Assembly (NCBI RefSeq): GCF_003611735.1
Contig: NZ_RAWG01000064.1
Location: 1 to 40,088 of the forward strand
Direction of reading: 5' to 3'
DNA length: 40,088 nt
Origin: Corallococcus sicarius
GTDB taxonomy: Bacteria > Myxococcota > Myxococcia > Myxococcales > Myxococcaceae
Part shown: positions 16,691 through 25,800 of the stretch, in pieces
Layout: each line of letters starts with the position of its first letter
Position numbering within the stretch: position 1 is the first letter of the stretch
Position numbers and translations under genes: made by a program
Notes under the pieces: model-generated
Told to the model about the DNA's origin: nothing
What the model saw: the letters and a program-made list of their open reading frames with translations, nothing else
The model's database searches: none

Positions 16691-17886
16691 TGCCCGTCGT
16701 CGTCACCGGCGCGGCGTGGACGACGCCGCTCGGCCGCGGGCTGGAGGCCGTGTGGCGCCGGCTGCTCGCGGGCGAGCACGGCTTCGTGGACGTTCCCTCG
16801 CCGCACCGGCTGCGCAACACGCTGGCGGCCGTCGTCCCGGGCGGAAGAGGGCTCGCGGCGGAGGCGAGGTCGGCAGGGACGCGCAAGGGCGGGCCCTCGG
16901 CGGCGCATGGCGGGATGGCGCCGGAACCCGCGGGCCCGGCCCACCGGCTGCGAGCGCTCGCGGTGGAGACGCTGCGGGACGCGCTGGCGGACGCGGGGCT
17001 GCCCGGGGACGGGGACCGTACGCGCTTCGTGCTGGGCACCAGCCTGGGCGCCTTCCTGGATGACGACGGCGACCGGGAGGCCCCGCTGCACCGGTGGGCG
17101 GAGGCGGTGATGGAGCAGCTGGGCGCGAAGGCCGCGCCCGTGGTGCTGTCCACCGCGTGCTCCTCCGGTTCGGACGCGCTCCTGGTGGGCGCGGAGTGCA
17201 TCCGCGCGGGACTCGCGGATGTGTGTATTTGCGGCGGCGTGGATGTCCTCACTCCGAGCAAGCGGCTGGCGCACTCGGCGCTGTCCACCCTGTCTCCGTC
17301 CCGCACGCGGGCCTATGACACGCGGCATGACGGCATGCTGCTGGGGGAGGGCGCGGCGTTCCTCGTGCTGGAGTCGGCGGCGCACGCGGAGCGGCGGTCG
17401 GCGCGCGTGCTGGCGCGACTGCGTGGCGTGGGTTCCGCGAATGATGCCGCGAGCATGACGTCGCCGGATCCGGCGGCCGCGGGTGCCCGGCTGGCGATGG
17501 AGCGCTCCCTGACGGACGCGGGGATTGGAGCCGCGGAGATTGGGCTGATCAACGGTCACGGGTCCGCGACGCCCGTGAACGACCGGGCGGAGCGCGAAGC
17601 CTTCCGGAGCGTGTTCGGCCCCAGCGGTGGGCCGCTCGTCTTCGCGACGAAGGGGGCGTTCGGGCACAGCCTGGGGGCCACCGGCGCGATGGAGGCGCTC
17701 GCGCTCATCCTGGGACTCCGCGAGGGCATCGTTCCGCCCATCGTCGGACTGGAGCAGCCGGACCCGGAGTTCCCCTGTCCGTTGTCCGTGGGCGCACCGA
17801 CGCGGCACTCGGCCCGGATGGGGCTGAGCGTGACGCTGGGCTTCGGTGGCTTCGACACGTCGCTCGTCTTCGAGGTGTCGCGATGA
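16690..17886 (+). CDS. Beta-ketoacyl synthase (type II, FabF-like)
   Basis: 398 residues. ATG 16690 overlaps the previous stop (TGATG); two GTG codons just upstream are alternatives. The thiolase-fold active site is complete: Cys157 in STACSSGSDALLVG, His290 in INGHGSATPVND, Lys321 and His326 in KGAFGHSLGATGA. The C-terminal LGFGGFDTSLVFEV fits the GFGG(x)N loop, with Asp in place of the usual Asn. An inserted Gly/Ala/Arg-rich segment (about 50-85) replaces the usual N-terminal region. It condenses malonyl-ACP with an acyl chain. Its direct partner is likely the next gene, with which it overlaps by four bases. No ketoreductase or malonyl transferase is in the operon, so these may come from primary fatty acid synthesis. 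Confidence 0.93.
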   Translation: MPVVVTGAAWTTPLGRGLEAVWRRLLAGEHGFVDVPSPHRLRNTLAAVVPGGRGLAAEARSAGTRKGGPSAAHGGMAPEPAGPAHRLRALAVETLRDALADAGLPGDGDRTRFVLGTSLGAFLDDDGDREAPLHRWAEAVMEQLGAKAAPVVLSTACSSGSDALLVGAECIRAGLADVCICGGVDVLTPSKRLAHSALSTLSPSRTRAYDTRHDGMLLGEGAAFLVLESAAHAERRSARVLARLRGVGSANDAASMTSPDPAAAGARLAMERSLTDAGIGAAEIGLINGHGSATPVNDRAEREAFRSVFGPSGGPLVFATKGAFGHSLGATGAMEALALILGLREGIVPPIVGLEQPDPEFPCPLSVGAPTRHSARMGLSVTLGFGGFDTSLVFEVSR

Positions 17887-18440
17887 CGTCCCCTCTGGCG
17901 GTGACCCTGCGCGGCAGCGCGGTGGTGTTCTCGGATGCGCCCAATCCCCATGCCGCGCGGTGGAAGCCCACCGTGCGCTACGCGGATCCGTTGTCCTGGG
18001 CGCTGGTGATGGCCGTGGGAGAGGCGACCCGGGCACTGGGCGAGGACTTCACGCGCGCGACGGACCGGTGCTCGCTCATCCAGGTGGGCGCGGTGGGCCC
18101 CCGCGAGACGTGGGCACAGGTGGCGAGCGATGCAGCGCGGGGCTTCGCGTCCCCGCTGCGCTTTCCCGCCGCGACGCCGAGCGCCCCCACGGGCCTGTCC
18201 TGCATCGTCCACGGCCTGCGTGGTCCGACGTTGGCGCTGACGATGCCCGTGGCGTCGGCCGTGGAGGTCGCGCTGGCGTTGTCCGCCGCGTGGCTTGCGC
18301 GCGGTGTCGTGGACTGGGCCCTCATCGGATCCGTGCTGGCCATCGAAGGCCGGCCTCCGGGCGCGGGCTGTGTCGTCCTGTCGCGGGGAGCCGGGCCTGG
18401 CGTCGACGTGGACGCCGTGGCGCGGTCCCTCCAACCCTGA
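17883..18440 (+). CDS. Half-length ketosynthase-like protein lacking the active Cys
   Basis: 185 residues, coupled to the ketosynthase by an ATGA overlap. It resembles only the N-terminal half of a ketosynthase (Ketoacyl-synt_2 type). The segment RGPTLALTMPVASAVEVALALSAAWLARGVVDWALIGSV corresponds to the nucleophile elbow, with Val where Cys should be. It cannot condense chains by itself. By analogy with chain-length factors and with the short ketosynthase-like proteins of aryl polyene loci, it may pair with the full ketosynthase and shape its pocket. The ends look intact, with a stop at 18440 and its own start, so it is probably a real gene and not debris. Confidence 0.78.
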   Translation: MTSPLAVTLRGSAVVFSDAPNPHAARWKPTVRYADPLSWALVMAVGEATRALGEDFTRATDRCSLIQVGAVGPRETWAQVASDAARGFASPLRFPAATPSAPTGLSCIVHGLRGPTLALTMPVASAVEVALALSAAWLARGVVDWALIGSVLAIEGRPPGAGCVVLSRGAGPGVDVDAVARSLQP

Positions 18441-18451
18441 GTGGAGTGAAC

Positions 18452-19861
18452 ATGGCCTCGCCCCTCCTGGAGCTCGCGGGCGTTCCGCTGACCGCCGTGC
18501 AGGCGTTCCTGGACCGCATCCGCGACCTGACCGAAGCACACCCGACCGCGGACCGCTCCGTGGCGACCCTGGCGGCGGAATGGATGGCCCGGGGGCTCAG
18601 GCCGGGGGACGTGGTGCTGCTCGCGCTGCCCAACGGTGCGGGGCTCCTGGCCCATGTCTTCGCGGTGCTCGCGGCCCGGGGCGTCCCCGCGCTGGTGTCG
18701 CCCGCCTCGCCCGCGGGTCGGCAACAGTCCCTGGTGGAGGCCTTGCCGGCGCGTGCCCTGGTGGCCATGCGCAGCCCGGCGCCGCACACGCAGGGGCTGG
18801 AGCGCTTCGCGCTGGGTGGGGCGGAGGTGGCGCTGTTCCCTGAGACGGAACTGCCTGGGGCGAAACCCGGGGAGATGGTGCTGCTCACCTCCGGCACCTC
18901 CGGCTTCGCGAGCGGCTGCGTGTTCGACCTGAGCGCGCTCTTCCTCAACGCGGATCGGCACGCGGACGCCGTGGGCCTGCGCGCGGGGGACACCGCCCTG
19001 GTGAACCTGCCGCTGTACTACTCGTATTCGATGGTCGCGCAGGCGTTCTCCGCGCTGCGAAGGGGGCTGGAGCTGGTCATCAGCGGCCCGCCGTTCCAGC
19101 CCGCGGCGTACCTGCGCATGCTCGGCGAGCAGGGCATCACCGTGTCCGCGCTGACGCCGCTGCTCGTGCGGAGCCTGCTCCAGCACGGCGAGCCGTTCCC
19201 GGAAGGCCTGCGGTGCCTGGGCGTGGGCGGGGACGTGCTCGCGCCGGAGCACGTGAAGCGGCTTTTGCACGCGCGGCCTCGGGGCGAGCTGTACGTCACG
19301 TATGGTCTGTCCGAGGCGGGGCCCCGGGTGTCGACGCTCGCGGCGCACGCGGAGCCGGAGCACCGCTTCGCGTCCGTGGGGTTGCCGTTGCCCGGCACGC
19401 AGGTGTCGCTCGTCCCGCGCGGACCGGATGGACAGCGGGAGCTGTTCGTCGCGTCGGACACGGTGATGAAGCGCCGCATCGGCATCGTGGAGGGGGAGAA
19501 GCAGCACGCGCTGAAGGGCTCGCGGCTGCTGGCCACGGGAGACGTCTTCGACATCGACGCGGACGGCTACCTGTACTTCCAGGGGCGCATCTCCGACTTC
19601 CTCGTGCGCGGCAGCGAGAAGATCAGCATGGCCTCCGTGCGGCGGCTGGCCATGATGTTGCCCGGGGTGCTGACGGCGCGCACGCAAGTGGTCCGGGCCG
19701 CGGAGGGGGACGACTACGAGGTGGTCCTCACCGTGGCGGACGAGCGGTGCTCCGTGGAGCACCTGTCGCGTGAGCTGTTCCGTCTGCTGCGCCTCGCCGA
19801 GCGCCCGCGCGCCGTGCAGGTGGTCGCGGCGGACATCGCCGCGGCCTCCCTGCACAAGTAG
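18452..19861 (+). CDS. Acyl-AMP ligase-like (ANL superfamily) protein
   Basis: 469 residues; GGAGTG precedes ATG 18452. The ANL pattern is clear: MVLLTSGTSGFASG (P-loop), LPLYYSYSMVAQAF, YVTYGLSEAGPRVS, LLATGDVFDIDADGYLYFQGRISDFLVRGSEKIS. Two changes are notable. The P-loop Lys/Arg of the usual TSGTTGxPKG is missing. The C-terminal domain is shortened, and the only candidate for the adenylation Lys is the last residue (ASLHK). It is shorter than typical ligases. It may load a starter acid onto the ACP, as ligases in aryl polyene and lipopeptide loci do, or be impaired. It ends the operon; the NRPS gene ends nine bases further on the other strand. Confidence 0.88.
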   Translation: MASPLLELAGVPLTAVQAFLDRIRDLTEAHPTADRSVATLAAEWMARGLRPGDVVLLALPNGAGLLAHVFAVLAARGVPALVSPASPAGRQQSLVEALPARALVAMRSPAPHTQGLERFALGGAEVALFPETELPGAKPGEMVLLTSGTSGFASGCVFDLSALFLNADRHADAVGLRAGDTALVNLPLYYSYSMVAQAFSALRRGLELVISGPPFQPAAYLRMLGEQGITVSALTPLLVRSLLQHGEPFPEGLRCLGVGGDVLAPEHVKRLLHARPRGELYVTYGLSEAGPRVSTLAAHAEPEHRFASVGLPLPGTQVSLVPRGPDGQRELFVASDTVMKRRIGIVEGEKQHALKGSRLLATGDVFDIDADGYLYFQGRISDFLVRGSEKISMASVRRLAMMLPGVLTARTQVVRAAEGDDYEVVLTVADERCSVEHLSRELFRLLRLAERPRAVQVVAADIAAASLHK

Positions 19862-19870
19862 CGACGGACC

Positions 19871-22800
19871 TCAGGGGGCTCGCGCTTCGAGCCCCATCGG
19901 CAGGTCCGGGTCCGCCACCACCGCGTCGAGCACCCCGAGGAACTCGGCGTGGATGGCCTCGGCGGTGTGAGCGTCGAACAGGTCGGTGTTGAACTCCAGG
20001 ACGCCGCTGAAGCCCTCCTCCAGCTCCGTCAGGGACAGGGCCAGCTCGTAGGTGACGGAGCCCCGGCTGACCTCGATGGGCGTCACGGCGAGCCCTTCCA
20101 GCGCGAACTCCGCCTCCGGGGCGTTCTGCAGGATGAACATCGCCTGGAACACCGGGGAGCGGTTCGCGGGCAACTCGACACCGAGGGCCGCCACGACCTG
20201 GTCGAGGGGGACCTCCTGGTGCGCGTAGCCGCCCAGCGTCTCCTCGCGCACGCGCTGGAGCAGGGTGCGGAAGCCCGGTGCGCCGCGCACGCTGACGCGC
20301 AGGCACAGGCCGTTGACGAACATGCCGATGAGCGGCTCCAGCTCCGGCAGGAGCCGGTTCGCGATGGGCGAGCCGATGACGACCTCCTCCTGGCCGGAGC
20401 GGCGCGCGAGCACGACGCCGAACGCGGACAGCATGGCCATGAACGGCGTCACCTGTTCGCGCCGGCACAGGGCATTGAGGGCGTCGCTGCGACCGAGGCC
20501 CAGGTGGACCGGGCGGCGCACGCCGTTGAAGGTGCGCGCCGAAGGCCGGGGCCTGTCGGTGGGGAGCTGGAGCTCGGTGGGAGCGCCCGCGAGCGCCTGC
20601 CGCCAGTAGGCCATGCGCCGGTCCAGTTCGGGGCCGGTGAGCCACGACCGCTGCCACGCCGCGTAGTCGGGGTACTGCACGACGAGGGGCGCGAGGTCCG
20701 CGGCGCGTCCCTGGACCCGCGCCGCGTACAGCGCTCCCAGCTCCCGGGCGATGACACCCATGGACCAGCCGTCGGAGGTGCTGTGGTGGATGCAGACCAG
20801 GAGCAGGTGCTCGTCGTCCTTCACGCGCAGGAGCGTGGCGCGCACGAGCGAGTCCCGCGTGAGGTCGAACGGGGTCTGCGCCTCCGCGCGGATGTGCTTC
20901 CACGCCTCGGCTTCCGCGTCGGGCTCTGCCCGCAGATCCTCGTAGCGCCACGGGAAGTCGCCCGCGGGAGCGACGCGCTGGACGAGCTGCCCGTCCTCTT
21001 TCGAGATCAGGACCCGCATGGATTCGTGACGTTCGAGCAGGCCCTGCAGGGCACCCCGCAGCGCTTCGACGTTCAGCGGGCCCCGGATCCGGTGGCCGGA
21101 GGGGATGTTGTAGGCGCTCGACGTGGGGGCGCTGAGGAAGAAGCGGTAGTGCCGCTCCTGCGCATACGACAGGGGCAGCGGACGGTCCCGAGGCACGGGC
21201 ACCAACGGAGGCACCGGTCGGGGTCCATCGTTGGGCATCAGCGTGCCCAGGTGCTGCGCCAGCTGCGCGACCGTGGGGCCGGTGAAGAGGACCCGCAGCG
21301 CGACCTCCGCGCCCAGCTCCGAACGAACGCGTGAGACGAGCTGGGTGGCGAGGAGGGAGTGACCGCCCAGGTGGAAGAAGTTGTCGTGGAGGCCGACCCG
21401 CTCCACGTCGAGCAGCGAGGCCCAGAGGCGGCAGAGGGCCACCTCCGTGGGCGTGGAGGGCGGGACGTAGGAGAGGGCGTCGCCGCGAGCAGGCTCGGGG
21501 GCGGGCAGCGCGCGTCGGTCCACCTTGCCGTTGACGGTGAGGGGCAGTGACGGGAGCGACGTGAAGGACGCGGGCACCATGTGCTCGGGGAGGCGCTCGC
21601 GCAGCCACACGCGCAGCTCCGAGAGGTCGGGCAGAGCGTCGTGGGGCACGAGGTAGGCGGCGAGGCGGCGGTCACCTCCTGCCTCACGCGCGACGACGGA
21701 GGCGTCCTTGATGGCGGGGTGCAGGCGCAGGGCCTCTTCGATTTCGCCCAGCTCGACGCGGTAGCCGCGCACCTTCACCTGGTGGTCGGCGCGGCCGAGG
21801 TATTCGACGCGGCCATCCGCCAGGAAGCGAGCGCGGTCGCCTGTCTTGTACAGGCGAGCGCCCGGGACGGTGGAGAACGGGTGGGGCCGGTACGTGAACG
21901 CGGTGAGCTCGGGACGGTCGAAGTAGCCGCGCCCCAGGCGCTCACCGGAGACGTACAGCTCGCCCGGGACACCAACGGGGACGGGCTGCAAGAGCGCGTC
22001 GAGGATGAAGAGGGGCCCGTTGGAGAGCGGGCGGCCGATGGGGACGGGGACGCCCAGAGCGGGAGGTGCGTCCACGAGATGGAAGGAAGAGAAGACGGTG
22101 CACTCGGTGGGGCCGTAGCCGTTGACGAGTCGTTCCGGCGGGCCGTGCTGGAGCACTTCACGCAGGGCCAGCGGATCCGCGGCCTCGCCACCGAAGACGA
22201 GCGTCTTCAGGCCCTTGAAGGCACCGGGCATCTGGCGTGCGAGCAGGTGGAGCACCGCCGTGGTGACGAACATCACGGAGACGCGGCCCTCCTGGACCTG
22301 GGCCGCGAAGTCCTGGGGCGAATGGGCGGGGCTGGCGGTGATGCCGATGAGCTGCGCGCCGTGAAGCAGGGCGCCCCAGATCTCGAAGGTGCTCGGGTCG
22401 AAGGATGCGTTGGAGGCCTGGGCGACACGGTCGGAAGCCGCGAAGGGATGCAGCAGGGAATCGAACGCGAGCGCGAGGACACCCCGGTGGAGGATGGCGC
22501 TGCCCTTGGGCCTGCCCGTGGAGCCCGAGGTGAAGATGACGTAGGCCAGGTTCTCCGGTCCGGAGGTCGGAGGAAGGGGCGCGGTGGAGAGGCGACCCAA
22601 TGCGTCCGCATCGGTATCGAGGCAGACGGTGGCACCGGAGAAGTGCGGGAGGCGCTCACGCTTGTGCTGGTGAGCGAGCAGGACGCTGACGCGCGCGTCC
22701 TGGAGCATGAAGGCCAGACGTTCGGAGGGGTGCGAGTCGTCGAGGGGCAGGTAGGCGCCGCCCGCCTTGAGGACGGCCAGCATGCCGACGATGAGGTCCG

Positions 22801-25800
22801 CGGAGCGCTCGACGCAGAGGCCGACCAGGACCTCGGGGCCCACGCCCAGTGAGCGCAGGTGCCAGGCGAGCTGGTTGGAGCGCTCATCAAGCTGACGGTA
22901 CGTGAGGGTGTGGACGCCGTAGGTGACGGCGGGCGCGTCGGGCGTGCGGGCGGCCTGGAGGGCGAAGCGCTCGTGGACGCAGAGGTCGCGGGGGAAGTCG
23001 ACGGTGGCGTCGTTCCATTCGCGCAGGACGCGGTGCCGCTCCCCTCCAGGAAGCAGGGGCAGCGAGGCGATGGGACGCGAGGGCCAGGCGACGGCGGCCT
23101 CCAGGAGCGTCTGGAGGTGGGACGCCATGCGCTGGATGCGCTCGGCGTCGAAGAGGTCGGTGTCGTACTCGAAGGTGGCGCGCAGCCCCTCCGGTGACTT
23201 GGACATGAAGAGGATCAGGTCGCACTTCGACGTCCCGGTGCGCAGCTCCCACGGCTCCGCGGCGGTGACCAGCTGGAGCGCGGTGGAGGGGTGCGGATCC
23301 AGGGTGGGGGTCTGCAGGACGAACATCACCTGGACGACCAGCGCGTGGCTGAGGATGCGCTCGGGGTGGAAGTCCGCGACGAGCTTCTCGAAGGGAAGCT
23401 CCTGGTGTGCATAGGCGCCGAGCGTGACCTCGCGCACGCGCCGCATCAGTTCGATGAGGCTGGGCGCACCTGACAGGTCCTGCCGCAGCGCGAGCGTGTT
23501 GACGAAGAGCCCGACGAGCCCTTCAAGCTCCGGACGGACCCGACCGGCGAGCGGCGTGCCGACGATGAGGTCCTGCTGCCCCGTGTAGCGATGCAGCAGG
23601 GCGCTGAACCCGGCGAGCAGGCCCATGAACAGGGTGACGTTCTCCTGGCGGCAGAGGTCCTCGATGGCCTGGGACACCTCGGGGGAGAGCCGGAACGTGT
23701 GCGTGTTGCCCTTGAGGCGGTGGATGGGCGGACGGGGCCGATCCATGGGCAGCTCCAGCAGGAGCGGCGCGCCCGCGAGCTGCTTGCGCCAATAGCTCAG
23801 CAGCCGCTCCAACCTGTCGTCCCGGAGCCATTGCCGCTGCCACACGGCGAATTCGACGTACTGGACGGGCAGGGGAGGCAGTGTGGAGGGACGCTTCGCC
23901 GCGGGGTCCGCGTAGAGGGTCCGAAGCTCACGAAGCAGGACCTGCAAGGACCAGCCATCCGAGACGATGTGATGGAGGGTGAGGAGGAGCAGGTGGTCGT
24001 CCTGGCGGAAGCGGAGCAGGGTGCCCTGCAACAGCGGGCCCGTGCTCAGCTCCAGCGGGCGCTCAAGCTCCAGACGCGTCTGCCGGGCCGTCTCCGCCGC
24101 CTGCTCCGCGGGAGGCAGGTCGCTGACATCCACCTTCCGAAGGACGAAGGGATGGACGGGGAGGATGCGCGTGACGAAGTCGGTTTCGGTCTCCGCGAAG
24201 ACGGTCCGGAGCGATTCGTGGCGGCGGGTCAGCTCGGTGAGGCTGCGCTCCAGCAGGGAGACGTCGAGCGGTGAGGTGATGCGGTAGGCGCCGGGGATGC
24301 GGAACGTGGCGGTTCCGGGGTGGAGCTGCTCCACGAACAGGATGCGCTCCTGCGCGAAGGAGAGCGGCTGATCGCCCTCGTGCGGGAAGGGAACGAGCGC
24401 GGGTCCCTGCTCGGTGACGTCGATGCGCTGTGCGGCATCCACGGCCTCCGCCATGAGGGCGAGGGTCGGCGTGTCGAAGATCTGCGGAATGGGCATCCGC
24501 AGGTGGAACGTCTCGTTCACCCGCGTGACGAGCTGGGTGCCGAGCAGGGAGTGGCCGCCCAGGGAGAAGAAGTCGTCGTTGAGCCCGACCCGGTCCACTT
24601 CGAGGACGGCGGCCCAGATGCCGCTGAGTGCGATCTCCGTGGGCGTGGACGGAGGCACGTAGGAGAGGTCATCGCCGCGAGCAGGCACCGGGGCGGGCAG
24701 CGCGCGACGGTCCACCTTGCCGTTGACGGTGAGGGGCAGCGAAGGGAGCGAAGTGAAGGACGCGGGCACCATGTGCTCGGGGAGGCGTTCGCGAAGCCAG
24801 GAGCGCAGCGCTGAGACGTCGGGAAGCGCGTCGTGGGGAACGACGTAGGCCGCCAGCCGCCGGTCGCCTCCGGCTTCCAGTGCGATGACCGAGGCGTCCT
24901 TGATGGCGGGATGCAGGCGGAGGGCCTCTTCGATCTCCCCCAGCTCGACGCGGTAGCCACGGATCTTCACCTGATGATCCGCGCGGCCGAGGTACTCGAT
25001 GCGGCCATCCGCCAGGAAGCGGGCGCGGTCGCCCGTCTTGTACAGGCGAGCGCCCGGGACGGTGGAGAACGGGTGGGGCCGGTACGTGAGCGCGGTCAGC
25101 TCAGGGCGGTGGACGTAGCCGCGCCCCAGGCGTTCACCGGAGACGTACAGCTCACCGGGGACGCCGATGGGGACGGGCTGAAGGAGTGAATCAAGGATGA
25201 AGAGGGGGCCGTTGGAGAGCGGGCGGCCAATGGGGACAGGGGCGCCGAGTGCGGGAGGCGCGTCCACGAGGTGGAAGGACGAGAAGACGGTGCACTCGGT
25301 GGGGCCGTAGCCGTTGACGAGCCGCTCCGGTGGGCCGTGCTGGAGGACTTCGCGCAGGGCCAGCGGATCCGCGGCTTCACCGCCAAGGACGAGCATCTTC
25401 AGGCCCTTGAAGGCGGCGGGCTCCTGGCGTGCGAGCAGGTGGAGCACCGCCGTGGTGACGAACATCGCGGAGACGCGGCCGTCCTGGACCTGGGCCACGA
25501 ACTCGTGGGGCGAGTGGGCAGGACTGGCGGTGATGCCGATGAGCTGCGCGCCGTGCAGCAGGGCGCCCCAGATCTCGAAGGTGCTCGGGTCGAAGGACGC
25601 GTTGGAGGCCTGGGCGACTCGGTCGGAAGCCGAGAAGGGGTGCAGCAGGGGGTCGAAGGCGAGCGCGAGGACACCCCGGTGGAGGATGGCGCTGCCCTTG
25701 GGCCTGCCCGTCGAGCCCGAGGTGAAGATGACGTAGGCCAGGTTCTCCGGCCCGGCGGTGCGCGGCAGCGCGTCGGTGGGCTGTTGCCTCAACAGCGCGG

